The position numbers and the translations under genes are program-made. From Glandiceps talaboti (lineage: Eukaryota; Hemichordata; Enteropneusta; Spengelidae): 64,000 bases of DNA. Each line of letters opens with the position of its first letter. Position 1 is the stretch's first letter. The notes beneath the pieces were generated by a model. That model was not told the origin of the DNA, did not search any database, and saw only the letters and a list, made by a program, of their open reading frames with translations. The DNA lies in assembly GCF_964340395.1 (NCBI RefSeq), contig NC_135552.1, forward strand, positions 379,001 to 443,000. The letters are read 5' to 3'. This document shows positions 50,601 through 63,403 of this stretch, in pieces.

Positions 50601-51404
50601 GTAATATCATAACTAGGCAAAGCCCATAGGCTCGAGCAGGGTAGATTCATTTGTGAGCGACTGCCTTGGCCAGGGTTCGTACACTTGGGTCATTTGGGTC
50701 ATTTTCCAGGGGTGTTGACGATCAAAATTTATTTTTATTGAATGACATCTAATTCTCTGACATGGACGAGAAGTAAAGAAAGTCAACACTCTATGCAGTT
50801 GTTGGTTTCAAAAACCATCATAGCCATTAGATTAATATTGTTCATTTTCAATCAGCCAACTTATCATAGACCCTCCACCAACGTTGGTCTTTGTACAAAT
50901 GTTTTGTTGACATGTTGCCGAACACCGCGATTTCTCAATTCAACTGGATGATTTAGGAATGTTACTGTACCAAAAAACATAGGAAAGTAGTGATTCTTTT
51001 TAGAACATGTAAAAACAATTCAATTATCAACAATATAAATGTCAAACCCGCACTTCCACAACCCGGAAATTCAACTGCTCTATGTCACCAGTGGTCCCTA
51101 TCACGTACTGTGCGTCAAACTTCCAAATAGTATAACAATTTCTTCTAGGGGGACAGTAATGCCCTGATACTCGTTACAATGTTACGATAATCATGCCAAC
51201 AGGCCTACTGTTACTATATTGCAATGCAAGGCGATGTTATTATATGTCGCCCATATGACGATACGGTGGCGCGTGGAGAATGCACATAGTATATGGAAGG
51301 CGCATGTGTAGTCACTGCGCGCTGCAATGCATCCCTGGGAGAACCACCAATTTTTTTTGCAGAGTATATACGACGCACATGCGTACTAGTCATTGAGCCG
51401 CTAC
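50601..51404. other. no gene recognised
   Basis: No supportable exon or repeat structure. Confidence 0.4.
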
Positions 51405-52300
51405 GCCATATAATTTAGTACATACGTTAACCATAAGAAAACACATATGTCCTATAAAGTTTGTTGATGTACCTTACAACTGTTAATGAATAATCATATT
51501 TAATGATTTTGGGTAATTAGGCTATATCTTAAGAATACATACTTCAATTTCAATATAATTCAGTACACACATTAACCATAATAATCGCATATGTAATCTT
51601 GTTGATGTACCTTTCAGTGTTAATGAATAATTTGCATAATTAATGATTCTTGGTAATTAGGCTATATCTTACAACTGCATACTTCAATTTCAATACAATT
51701 CAGTACATACATTAACCATAACAGAGTGCATATCTCCTATAAAAGTTGTTGATTTCGCTTGAAGATTTAGTGAATAATTTGCATAATTAATTATTTTCGG
51801 TAATTAGGCTATATCTTAAGACTGCATACTTCAATTTCAATATAATTTACTTCATACATTAAACATAACAAAGTTTATATGCCCTATAAAGTTTGTTGAT
51901 GTACCATTACAGTGTTAATAACTAATTTGCATGATTAATGATTTTCGGTAATTAGGACATATCATAAGAATGCATACTTGAACTTCAATATAATTTAGTA
52001 CATATGTTAACCATAACAAAGCGGATATGTCCTATAAAATTTGTTGATAGAGCTTACAGTTTTAATGAAAAATTTGCATAATTAATGATTCTTGGTAACT
52101 AGGCTGTATCTTAAAAATGCAAGCTTCAAATTTCGTATAATATGGTACATATATCAACCATAATAATACGCACCTGTCTTATGAAGTTTGTTGCTACAAC
52201 TTTTACCTTTAATGAGTATTTTGAATAATGAACGATATTCTGTAATTAAGCAGTATCATGCACTCTTCAAATTCCATATAATTTGGCACATACACGCTTG
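51405..52300 (+). repeat. ~146-bp satellite, about six copies
   Basis: The word AATT-AGTACATACATTAACC recurs at about 51,411, 51,558, 51,697, 51,843, 51,991, 52,137 and 52,279, so the period is 139-148 bp. Each unit also has CCTATAAAGTTTGTTGATG, TTTGCATAATTAATGATT and GGTAATTAGGCTATATCTTA. Divergence increases toward the right end. Confidence 0.9.
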
Positions 52301-52379
52301 TCCAAAAACAAGCCTGTTACCATAGTTTTTTTAGTTTAATGAGTTATTTGCTTAATTAGTGATTCCCTTACGGGAGGCA

Positions 52380-53000
52380 TTCAGTTTAAATCTGGTTTTA
52401 CAATTTTTCATGTCCAAAGCCATTATGTATATACAGACATGCCTGAACAGATCTCATGCAAAGTTGGTATAAGGACAGTGTTCTATTACATACATATACA
52501 TGTCAATTTATGTTGTGATACAATCTAATATGACCACCGGGCAGCCATTTCTTTAAAGATTCTTTTCATGTCCAGAACCATTACTGGACATGACAAACTT
52601 GGTACAAGGACAGCACACTATGGCATACATATACAATTCAATTTATTTTGTGATACGATCCAATATAGCTGCTGGGTGGCCATTTTGTTACCATTTTTTC
52701 ATGTCCAGCGCCATTACTTTGATGTGTCTGAAGCGATTCCCTTCAAACTTGGTACAGGGGTAAAGATTGTACCATATTCTTCATATGCATGTCAACTTGT
52801 GTGATGATACGATCCAATATAACCACTGGGTGAACATGAACAAATTCCATCAAAACTTTACACAAAGACAATGTACTATGATGTATATATGTATGTATGT
52901 CAACTTGTGTCACGATACGATCCAACATGACTGCTAGGCGGCCATTCTGTTTTAACTGATTCCCTTTAAACTTGATACAAGGTCTGAGGTTGGCTTGAAT
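52380..53000 (+). repeat. degenerate copies of the 151-bp repeat family
   Basis: About four units with CATGTCCA-AGCCATTA, GATACGATCCAATAT and AACTTGGTACA. These are diverged from the copies at 1 kb and 59 kb. Confidence 0.75.
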
Positions 53001-53830
53001 TTCCAGCCACAAACCTGACATGGTTAATAGTTGTCTGAGGTTGGCTTGAAATTCCAGCCACAAACCTGATATGGTTCATAGGCATCTGTGGATACTATCA
53101 ATACTCAACATAGAGGTACAGTCTACTATCAAGACTCAACATAGAGGTACAGTAATCAATACAGTATCTCTATGTTGAGTCTTGATAGTAGACTGTAACG
53201 CTATGTTGACACTGCTCATCATTGTAACAACAGCCTCTTTTATAAATTATAGCACCCTTCATGATGCACCACAAAAAGGCTAGTTATAGCTACATAGCTA
53301 ATTTTGTCATTATATTTTGTACATCAACACTACAACCAATCAGACTGCCTCATACAAACCATGTGATATACAATGCCTTGGTATGATAGTACACCACATT
53401 AACCTGACTTGGACAAGTTGAGTTCTTGTTGGCGAAATTCAATTTTGTCATTTTTACGGACATTAGCTTGGAATGATGTGAACAGAATATAATTTTGTCA
53501 TCCTACGGACAAGCTTAGCATAATATGAACAGAAAATAACGACTGACAACTCTTGCCTGGAAGTATCAAATAGGGTTTGTGAGAGCATGGATTTCACTGA
53601 TGCTGTGTATCGTCAGATATGATCACGAGGTTTGTAGTAAGTTAGACAACGGCAGTACTAACTTACAAGTAGGGTATAGGTACATAACAAGCCACAAACC
53701 TGATATGATTAATAGGTGTCCGAGGTTGGCTTGAAATTCCAGCCACAAACCTGATATGATTAATAGGTGTCTGAAGTTGGCTTGAAATTACAGCTACAAA
53801 CCTGATATGGTTCATAGGCATCTGTGGATG
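52981..53830 (+). repeat. scattered ~57-bp repeat
   Basis: GAGGTTGGCTTGAAATTCCA then GCCACAAACCTGATATGGTT recurs at about 52,986 and 53,038, and again at about 53,690, 53,725 and 53,780. Two tandem patches are separated by unrelated sequence. Confidence 0.75.
53118..53196. repeat. perfect 29-bp inverted repeat
   Basis: Arms 53,118-53,146 and 53,168-53,196 (right arm CTCTATGTTGAGTCTTGATA and on) are exact inverses around a 21-nt loop. A partial extra copy of the left arm precedes it at 53,092-53,116. Confidence 0.9.
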
Positions 53831-54109
53831 GCTTGAATTTCATTTTGAGTCAACATGACAAAATTCTCGAGGTTCATAAACTTTTTAGAAGAATATGGGG
53901 ACAAATTTATCAAAAAGTTAAGTCATTATGCCTTGGAAAAGGTCAATCCACTTTGGACTCAATAAATAAATAATATATATTGTACTATAATTTTCACATG
54001 CATATCAACTTGTGTCACGATATGATCCAATATGGCCACTGGGCAAACATTTGACATTGTCCTTATTACCAACTTTGAATGAGATCTGTGTATTAATCCC
54101 TTCTGACAA

Positions 54110-54225
54110 GATGACATACTGAGAAGTAGAATAATTTAGATTTATTTCTTTTATAAACTATCTATGAAGATTACCATTACAAAATATTCAAGGTCACCTT
54201 TGGCCCAAAGTGCAATATAAGGGAA
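54110..54225 (+). repeat. dispersed repeat, partner of 43,700-43,810
   Basis: TTTATAAACTATCTATGAAG and ATTACCATTACAAAATATTC match the inverse of the 43.7-kb block. Confidence 0.7.
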
Positions 54226-56223
54226 ACATTGATTATGAAACAGCGAAGCATTTACATGACATCTTCTGTAAGTAGTGTGGTAGCTTGGTAATACATATAT
54301 ATGACTTGTGTATAGTTAAGTTTGAACTCTTATTACACAGGGTGTTCAAAAGTTTTTGAAATAGGTGGGCAACTGACTGAAATAGATGGACAGCTTGGTG
54401 GCTGTTGTGACCAGCTTGCTGGTCGTGGGGGGAGGGTTCCACACCCCCTCCCTGAGTAAGAATTGTTTAGCTCTGCTGTCAGCGAAAGCTGAAAGCATAG
54501 CTTTAGGTATAGGTGGGTATAGAGGTATAGAGTATAAGTGAATCATTGGTGTCCGTCAACTTTTTTTATTTTCATCATCTGCTCCGAAAGTGACAGTCAG
54601 AATACTTTGATATTTGGTGTGCATGTTCCCTGGGGGGAGGCTATTCAGATTTCTTCATGCCAAGTTGATCTGTGCCATTTTCAATTTGTTATGACTTTTT
54701 TTCAAAAAATGATATTTTCATCATCTTCTCAAATACTACTTGTCAGATTGCTTTGATATCTGGTGTGTTGATGCGCAGAGGGTAGCTTACTCAGATTTGT
54801 TTATTTCAAGTCAGCACATCTTCTTTTCTATTTTTTATGATTTTTTTTGGTAATTTAACAACAAAATTAATATGTTAATGAGCATTGTGACCACAACCAT
54901 ATTGGAAATCAGTCCACGAGACTTTAAGTAAACTGCCACTTTTCAAAAGACACTATTGACGTCAAACAAGCAATGTAATATGTGCTATAGTCATAATTCT
55001 ACGCATTGTGTGCCCGAATGACAAGTGTTTGTTCGAAACAGAGTTGTAAACTTCAAGTCCAAATTCTGCACCCCTTCTACATAATCAGCCAGTCCGCAAT
55101 ACCCTCATTTGCATACAATCTATCCTCCAGATAGCGACCGTTACACTTTGATTTTCCGACGAATTCGGCCGCATACTTGAGGCCCTGAAACTTCGACCCG
55201 GTTTTTCACTCATAGTTTCCTTAATACGGACCGGAAAGTTTACAAATTTCACAAAAATGTGGATTTTTATGTGTTTTAAATAACCATGACAAGTTAATTT
55301 AGTAGGATCGTTGTGTAACGGTCCGTTCAAGAATTTTTGGTAGAAAACGACTGATTTGACCCGGAAGTTGCAGCTGACCTCGTTTGACCGGGCGATTTTC
55401 CACAGCAAGCAGCAAACACAGGAGTTCTTGGTACTCACTAAAATCACACTTCAGACCCACTATAAAAGTTTGATGTTTTCAGATAACATGTAACTTGTGA
55501 TTAATTCTATATTGTCGTGCAATTTGGAGTGACAGTGAACTAGAATGAAGACAACTCGCATAAGCAAGGCAAGGCATGCCTAGGCCATAGCGTACATACA
55601 GTGAATCGACCAAACTTTGTTTATTGGCCGACAGTTTACATGTAAACACAGATAACTAGTGTTAGTTATCCGTGATGTAAACGACATGAACATGTCTTGC
55701 CATTTCCAAAATGCAAATATTTGGCAAGTAAAAATAATTAAAATAATTACAACTTTAATTTGGCTGCAGACTTTGCATTATGTTTTGCGTATCTTTCCCC
55801 GTTTTACATGTAAATCCGGAAAGGTTCTCTCTGGTCATGTCAGTGATCATACCGGGACTGCTTTGAGTACGAGCGAGGTGAAGCATGTTGAGGTATTTTG
55901 TTGAGAATTATAAATATTGCGAAATGTCAAGTACAAGGTTTAAATACAATGGAATGATGAAAAAAAATTGGCCGAGTCTGCTGACAGGCGCTGGTCACAA
56001 CACGCTCCGTAAATTTAAATATTAGACGATGTTATATCTACTACAAGTTGAATGTTGTTGACAATTAAGCTTATGGACAGTATTTTTGGTAAATTTGTTA
56101 GAAAATTGAAATTCGAATTGCCTCAAAATTATTTTAGATCCCTAGTTTATTTCATTCATTATTAAAATTTTCCAGGGTTAAAGCTGTAAGACTGGAATTA
56201 TTTATAGCCAACCTCAAAAATCC

Positions 56224-56266
<43 letters not shown>

Positions 56267-56641
56267 ATTTCCCAGTCATTATTTTTCTGAGATTTTGTGT
56301 AATTTTCATAACAGTAAATTTTTTGATAAAATGGTGACTATGGTATAAAAATACCATATTTTACCAACTTTCTGTGTAAAATGTGTTTTATAGTGAGACA
56401 TCATATGAAACCACTAACCACTTTATTACATCGCTACCAAAATAAAAACTAAAAAGAACAGCGGAGCTATTCTGACCGATAGGTCGCTTGTTTAAAATTC
56501 AACTCAATTTGAAGGCATTTTGTGCACTTAGAGTTCATAGAAATTGCTTTAAAATGGGACCACAATTATGTACTTGAAATGAGAATCATTCTGAATCATA
56601 GTCACTGTTGTAATCAGAATCTGAGTCAAAGACCTGTAGGC
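54226..56641. other. no gene recognised
   Basis: A (GT)n microsatellite lies at 56,227-56,265. 54,560-54,790 contains two loose copies of a block with TTTTCATCATCT-CT, CAGA-T-CTTTGATAT-TGGTGTG. The minus-strand frame 55,085-55,447 (120 codons) has no similarity that I recognise. Confidence 0.4.
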
Positions 56642-58957
56642 CTAACTGTAAATATATGTTTTTGCAGAGTGAGATTCTGTCACATCCGTCTGAGGCTGCA
56701 CACAGTCTGAGTTATTCTCTATTTGTACAGAAGCATCCACTGAATATCCTTGTGTCTGGTGTGGTTTTCTTGTTTCCCTCCCTTTGATGTTCTGTGCAGG
56801 TAGCTTTGATCTTCTTTTCTGCTTGAGCCAGTTATCAACAGCACTAATTATAACTTTGTGACACTGATTTGTGTTGGGGCCATTGATGGTAACATGCATG
56901 ATTGCCTCAAGCATAGCATTTTCTAGTCTATTTCGGAGTCTAGTTTTAACTGTTTTCAGACAGCTAGCTCCTCTCTCAGGCCAAGCATTGCTGACTGGTA
57001 ATGCCAATGCTACTTCAGCTATGTATACCAGCTGGGGAAAGAATACAGCATATGTGCTCTTTCTTCTGACCAATTCTAGAAGAAACCACTCAGTGCTGGT
57101 CATTGGTGATTCATTGGTTTTGAGCTTAGTGGGCATAGACATTTTAATTTTGTCATTTATGTGGTATTTCATCTGCTGCCATTCAGTCGGCAACTGCTCT
57201 GTTTTCATTTGCTGTTCAGCATCACTGTCCACTTTGTAAAAGTGTACAGATAAGTCCTGGATTTTTTTATCCCAAAGGATGCAAAGCCAGGATCACAGGT
57301 ATCAACAACAGACAATGGGTCAAATACTTCTAGTGCACTTATAGAACAGCTATGCTGTCGGTGAACATTTGGGTCTATGTTTTCCACCAGTGCATCTACA
57401 TATTTGATCAGTAGGTTTTCAAGCTCACTATATGTATTTTTTGTGAACTTCAGGTCAGAACCAAGGCGGTCATACACATCTATATCTGCCTGCAGTTTTT
57501 GTAGTGGCTCCTTTTCTGTTTTCAGCTGGATGAGTTTTGTCTTTGTCCTTTCCAGTTGAGGTTTTATCATGGCAAAGTTGACCCCATCACCCTGAAACCT
57601 CTTAGACAACTCAGAAAGGACTGGCAGAACACCATGAAGGATGTATAGTGTTCCAACAAACTTCATATTCTTCATCCTCTTTACAAGCCCAAATGCTGTG
57701 GCATCTTTGTCTTGAAGTTAGTTGGTCAAGAGTCATCATTACAGCTTCATATTCTTTCACCAAAGCTGTCACAGAATGGTCGAAACTAAGCCATCTACTC
57801 TGACAGGCTTTCTTCAGTCTTCTTGTTACAGCAACTCTCCCCCTCTCTGACATTTCAAGATTTTTCAGTGTTGCTTGTATCTTGATATACAAGGCCATGC
57901 GCTTTGGAGAGTTTTCAAAGTATTGCCACAATTGCTGGAGAAGTTCTGCCACCTGTTTGATGTACCTAATGTCATTGTTTTTGTCTACACAAGCCAATGA
58001 AAGGCGATGACATACACCGTGGATATTTATGAGCAGGAGATTCAAATCTCTCAGCTTTTTGGCCACACCCCCTTTATAAACCATCATGACTGCAGCTCCA
58101 TCTGTTGACAGACCCATCATTTTTTCAATTGGTAAGTTGCATTTCTGTAGCTGCTGAACAAGTAGCTTGCTGAGATTTTCTGCATCAGCTACATTCCCCT
58201 CTTCAAAGACATTCTGTACAGACAAGAAATCTGTCTTTGTATGTCCTGACTGTATATCAAAGTAATAAATAAACGTTACAAGTTGTTCAAGTACTGCGAT
58301 GTCTGTAACTTCATCAGTCATAATACTAAAACACTTGGGCACTGTTTACTTTCTGAAGTGTAAGCTCTTTACCACACTACCAATAGTTAGAAATACATCC
58401 TGTATTGATCCCACTGACCTGTGCTGAAAGTACTTGAGTTCATCTACACCCATTATGCCTTCAATCATTTGCAGGAGTGGCAAGTACTTTCTGTTTGCGA
58501 TGAACTCCTTCATCAGGAAATATGCGGCACTAAATGCTTTATAGAGAACTTCTTTCTGTGTGGATGTTTTCACTTCAAATTCTTAATGGAACACAGATAC
58601 CTGCTGCAAGAGATCACTTTTGATAGCTGCTTCTTGACACTTTGATGTTATGTGACATTCCAGTGTATCCAACTTAAATCTGACACTTGGGCACTGTGAA
58701 AAGATGGTGGCCTTATTTCTGATATTTTTCATGTCATGTTTACGACATAATAAACAAAACATGCCTTCACCCTCTTTATAACAAAGCCACCGATTTCTGG
58801 GTGAAAATAGCCAAGAATGCTGGAATTTCTTGGGTGCAATTCTTTGTTTTTCAGATTCAGTAAGTGATGTGCAACCCTTTGTGGAACATACATATTGGTT
58901 ATGAACAATGTGTTGGTGATCTGAGTCACTTCTTTCAACAAAGGCAATCTGTATCAT
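56642..58957 (-). pseudogene. hAT-family transposase (ZMYM/KIAA1586-like), disrupted
   Basis: Reading right to left, the pieces form one hAT-type protein. The first (58,957-58,583) has a zinc-finger-like start with 'MFCLLCRKH'. The next two (to 57,7xx) carry 'SIMTDEVTD', 'MGLSTDGAAVMM' and 'CHRLSLAC', the catalytic core motifs with the first acids. 57,675-57,205 is the insertion/helical region. 57,232-56,642 ends with the dimerisation domain, 'LPVSNAWPERGAS' and 'TRLRNRLENAMLEAIMH', followed by an extra hydrophilic tail. Breaks are in-frame TAA stops at about 58,584 and 58,347 and frameshifts near 57,720 and 57,250. Total length suits a ~750-residue transposase. The upstream side abuts a copy of the 151-bp repeat family at about 58,985. 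Confidence 0.92.
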
Positions 58958-59505
58958 TTGCCGAGCAACATCAGGTGTAAAAGGACACTCATGCTACTTA
59001 TGGATTGGGTTCCGTCTGTCCGTACGTCCGTCCATCCGTCCAGAGCTGTTTCTTGGAGATGCCTGGACCAATTTTTTTCAAACTTGGTACAGGGGCAACA
59101 TATGCACGTCAATTTGTTGCATGATACGATACAATATGGCCGCTGAGCAGCCATTTTGTTTGCAAATTTTCCCTGTCTAAAGCCATAACTCAGACATGCT
59201 TGAACAGATCTCATTCAAAGTTGGTATTAGCACAGTGTTCTATGACATACATGTGCATATTCATTGTTGTCATGATACGATCCAATATGGCCGCCTAGCA
59301 GCCATTTTGTTTGTGAATTTTCCATGTCCAAAGCCATAACTCAGACATGCTTGAACAGATCTCATTCAAAGTTGGTATTAGGACAGTGTTCTATGACATA
59401 CATGTGCATATCCATTTTCATCGTGATACGATCCAATATGGCTGCCTGGCAGCCATTTTGTTTGCGAATTTTCCATGTCCAAAGCCATAACTCAGACATG
59501 CTTAA

Positions 59506-60715
59506 CCCTTTGACACTCAATTCGGAAAGAAACGGCCTCCATTTCCCACCCACTGAGATCCTGTATCGGCCTGAGACGGCCTAGCGCCCTCAACGATTGA
59601 AATCCCGTTTAGGATTCAAATGGCCTCATATGTAATACGTCATTAAAACGGTTGATTAACATTATACCCAAAATTTTATTTGTACACTTTTTTTGATGAC
59701 GATTAAATTAAGTTGCTTGGCAACCTAAAAAAGTATCAATGAACCAATCAGATGAGGTGTACTTTGAGCGGGAAATCATTTTCGCGGGCAAGCCTGTATA
59801 TTGCAACGCCATTTCCATTGCTGTTATACAAATAGGTTCACAGTTCACAGGTCAACTAAAAGTTCACCCTTTCATATTCAAAGTACTTTGAAGATGTTTT
59901 CAGTTAAACTTTAACCCTTTTGTTAAACTAATATCCTGTTGGCCTGTCTGAAGTGAAATAATGAATGTAAACACTGGAAATGGTACGGAAGTTTGAGCTA
60001 GTGGTGTGACAGCTGTTTTTACGTTATATCATTAATGAGCCTGATTGCGACACTGAATTTGAAGGTTTTACTCTAGAAGAAATAAATGAAGCTACTCTAA
60101 GACATGATTTGGAAGGGAGCAGCCGCGATGACGGCAGTGACATTGTTCCGAGTGAACTCATCTGTCTACTAGCAGGCGACCTGGGCACTTTGATCGCGAT
60201 GTCGCGGATAATGACAACTATGACACACAGGTAGCAACGGAACTACAGTGGACCAACGAAGTCAAAGAAATTGAAATTCCAGACTTTGATGAACTTTCAG
60301 GGCCAACTCACACTGTTGAATTTTCTGGCCAACCAGTTGATTTCTTTGAACTTTTTTTTCACTGACGACTTTGTGGATTTGTTAGTACGGGAAATAAACA
60401 ACTACGCGGAATTCAAACAAGATCAGTGGGGACGTGATGCACAGCAGTAAATGGATAACTTAATCTGTGCATAATTGTATATTGAAGATGAATTATTGTA
60501 AAGAAAATGACAAGAAAAGATATGCATTGGAATAAAATATTTTATTTCGCACTGAAAGAAACATTTGCCTTGTTTTTTCACCTTGTTGTATGATACCTGT
60601 CAGATCAGCTGTGAAAGTAAGAAAGCTGTGGGATTCTAAGGTATTCATATGCAATTAGCAATGGAGAGAAAGTGATAATTAGTATCAATTCAAAGGGTCA
60701 GTGGGGCTCATAGGG
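59506..60715 (+). mobile_element. piggyBac-type element, internally deleted, TTAA target site
   Basis: TTAA stands on both sides (59,502-59,505 and 60,716-60,719). It interrupts a repeat unit that is continuous elsewhere (CATGCTTGAACAGATC). The element starts CCCTTTGA and ends TCATAGGG, the CCC...GGG form usual for piggyBac. A second CCCTTTGAATTGAT-like word occurs inverted 20 bp inside the right end. At 1,210 bp it is too short for a full transposase and keeps only the 5' part of the gene. Confidence 0.92.
60030..60450 (+). pseudogene. piggyBac transposase N-terminal fragment
   Basis: In two shifted frames the stretch reads an acidic leader ('EEINEATLRHDLEG', 'SSRDDGSDIVPSE'), then 'FDELSGPTHTVEF', then 'PVDFFELFFTDDFVDLLV' and 'REINNYAEFKQDQWG'. 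This is the acidic N-terminus and start of the DDE_Tnp_1_7-type domain of PGBD-like proteins. It has at least one frameshift near 60,350 and stops at 60,448-60,450. The catalytic and C-terminal cysteine-rich parts are absent. Confidence 0.85.
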
Positions 60716-60999
60716 TTAACAGATCTCATTCAAAGTTGGTATTAGGACAGTGTTCTATGACATACATGTGCATATCCATTTTCTTCGTGATACGATCCCC
60801 CATACCTGACCCATCATTTATTGTTGTAGGCATGTTCCATGTCCAACAAGCAGACACAACATATCTAAGTCTGTTTGATTTAGGTTCACAAGTGTTGTTG
60901 TGTGATCAGAGTAGTGATAATTCCTTAAAACCCTATCATAGCGGGGGACTATGTCATTCTCAATGACTTGTGTTGTTTAGATATCAACAGTGGTGTACC

Positions 61000-61375
61000 T
61001 GGCTGACTAATTGATGACTGACTAACTGGTGACTGACTAACTGGTGACTGACTGACTGGTGACTGACTAACTGGTGACTGACAGGTGACTGACTGACTGG
61101 TAACTAACTGACTGACTGGTGACTGACTGACTGGTAACTGACTAACTGACTGTTGTACTACGTGATGGCTGCATGCTGACCGACAAGTGACTGACTGACT
61201 CCTTGTAATGTACTACTTGATGACTGATAGGTGACTGATTGACTGCCTCAGTTGTACTACAACATTTCTGACTGACTGGTGACTGTCCGACTCCTTCAGT
61301 TGTACTACATGATGGCTGACTAACTGGTGACTGACAGTGACTGACTGGTAACTGACTAACTACTTGTACTGTACA
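61000..61375 (+). repeat. imperfect (GACT)-rich minisatellite
   Basis: Units such as GACTGACTGGTGACTGACTA with ACTGGT spacers recur through the block, with longer inserts (GTTGTACTAC, ATGATGGCTG) at intervals near 61,140, 61,210 and 61,300. Confidence 0.9.
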
Positions 61376-61389
61376 TGTACTAGTCTCAG

Positions 61390-63076
61390 ATTATTGGTCT
61401 CTTCTTTATCTACAAATAAATTATGAAAGAGGATGTTATATACTTTTAATCACCCTACAAGAACATTTCACTGATCATTCTCCCAAAAGTGAACAGATGT
61501 TCTATCTACACTGCTGTACATCTACATGTAAATTATTTTGTGATTAGCTATTAAGGATCATGGATTTTTAAAACAAGTAGTGTATAACCATTCATTGTTG
61601 TCTGCATTTAGTTAAACAATGTTGGTTTAGAATTTCAATAATAAAAGTAAACACTTTCAAACTTCATACAATAGAACTGCTCACTCCATTTTATATAGTA
61701 GTGATACATAGTTGCTTCAAAAACAAGATTTCAAAAAGGTAACTTTATTATTATTAGTTTAAAACTTAACATTATTTTCAATGTTTGCACTTTACCAGAA
61801 AAATGAAACATCGCCAAAAACATTCAAAGATTTTCATATTCAAGATCCGTTGATCAATAAATTTATCGAAGTTGTCAACAAAAAATTAATTCACAGAAAT
61901 GGCTATAACTACATAATCAGTTAAACCAGTAAAAACATTCTAAATTAAAATTCAAAGCTCGCGTACATGTACGCCTTTGTACATGTAGTATGTAAACAAG
62001 TTTAGAGATAATGGAGTACATTTTTATCAGCGTCATCAATATTCAAAAAACAACACGTTTGTCATCTATTTGTAAACTCCGACAGGATTAAATACAAAAA
62101 TAATCATCACAGACGTCACTTAAATCACATGTACTTAAATGATCGCCTTCGTGTGACGCTGAACTAGAACTTAGTTGAACAGCTTAGTATGTTGCGATCT
62201 GTCAAACTACATTATCATGATTATATTTATAGTACTATTACTGCAACTTTGTCATATATCATGATCACGATCAGAAATCCTGTCATTTGTGTGATTTGTT
62301 ATTCAAATTATACAATTATATGAAAATTACTACACTCTGAACAGTGTTGCAACTCAACCTACCAAACTTAGTTCGACCTGTCTTTGAAAAACCAAAATTT
62401 TCAAGGGTATTTACAAGATGTACTGTACGTTTCTTAGATGACGCCATTTTGAATGCCGATCTTCAGATTTTCGGTAAGTTTCAGAAACAATCGGAAGCCA
62501 ATGCCTCCGTTCCATTTCTCAACGTTCGGTAATGTTCGATTCACACTCGTGCTCGATCGAGTAGATCTACGCACCCGTACGTCAACTCGGCAATGCAAAA
62601 ACTGATACTCCAAGTACGATAACATATTGAGTACGATCGATTCAGATCTTCTATATTTCGTTACTAATGCCAACGGAAATAACAGAGAGTTTATTTTTAA
62701 GGCTCTTCTTAGAAATTTGAAATAATCAAAGTACAAAACCAATTTTGCATGTAATTTGTAAATTTTTAGCAGCAATTTGTAAATTTTTAGCAGCTGAATA
62801 GCCGACCCAATTGACTGAATAGCCAGGCAATCTGGTCGGTGGCCGGCTTAAAATGAACACGCTGTTACATGAAGTGATATTAAAGAATTGATATAAGAAA
62901 CATGACCAGAACAAATATTTACATGTACCACATTTTAGACAAGGCTGTATGCCATTGTAAAAAGGGATTTTTTGATACCATCACAGGGATCATTAGCTCC
63001 CAAAGAGCGGGGGAGTATGTCATGTACGATGGCTTCTTTTTTTAAAAAAAACATGACTTGCAGTATATTGTGAAAG
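61390..63076. other. no gene recognised
   Basis: AT-rich sequence. The only structure is a direct repeat of AATTTGTAAATTTTTAGCAG at about 62,753 and 62,773. Frames at 62,344-62,532 and 62,434-62,775 overlap on opposite strands and resemble nothing I know. Confidence 0.45.
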
Positions 63077-63133
63077 ATGCTTGAAAATAATGAAATGATT
63101 TGTACAACCTTTATTGTTAGACAACATCAATTT

Positions 63134-63403
63134 ATGGAAATGGCTCGTCGTGGTCGTACACCTCTGGCAGCCTTCACAATTGCAGAAGTTGATGATGATG
63201 AGGTTGATGACAGTGCAGACCCACCGATGGCAATGAGCAATCATGAGCAAGCCGATGCAACTGAAATGGGCAGTGACGGTATCACTGGTGGATGGGAAGG
63301 TACACGTCGGAGGATGTCACTTTTACCAGAAGGTTTCAGTGCGGGTTGGACTCGACGAAGATCATCAATTGCGGACTCTATACGAAGGGTTGGTACCTTA
63401 TAA
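63134..63403 (+). CDS. candidate coding exon, product unknown
   Basis: This frame is compositionally unlike the AT-rich flanks. From the ATG at 63,134 (or 63,140) it reads 'MARRGRTPLAAFTIAE', an acidic stretch, 'GGWEGTRRRMSLLPEGFSAG' and 'RRRSSIADSIRR'. The last part contains basic Ser motifs of the kind phosphorylated by basophilic kinases. A TTGTTAG acceptor-like end precedes it at 63,120. It may continue by splicing at AGG/GTTGGT (63,390) or stop at the TAA at 63,401-63,403. I do not recognise the protein. It could be an internal or first exon of a gene extending beyond the window, or chance. Confidence 0.35.
   Translation: MEMARRGRTPLAAFTIAEVDDDEVDDSADPPMAMSNHEQADATEMGSDGITGGWEGTRRRMSLLPEGFSAGWTRRRSSIADSIRRVGTL

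Larger units (their letters stand above)
58985..60975 (+). repeat. second full copy of the 151-bp repeat element, split by a piggyBac insertion
   Basis: It starts with ACTTATGGATTGGGTTCCGT and the GTCCGTCC-rich leader, and contains about three 151-bp units. It is interrupted at 59,502, resumes at 60,720 (CAGATCTCATTCAAAGTTGG), and ends like the first copy with AGCGGGGGACTATG and CTCAATGACTTG. Confidence 0.88.

Noticed and set aside
55085-55447. 120-codon minus-strand frame
   Set aside because: No recognisable domain, no ATG-proximal context and no splice support that I could see.
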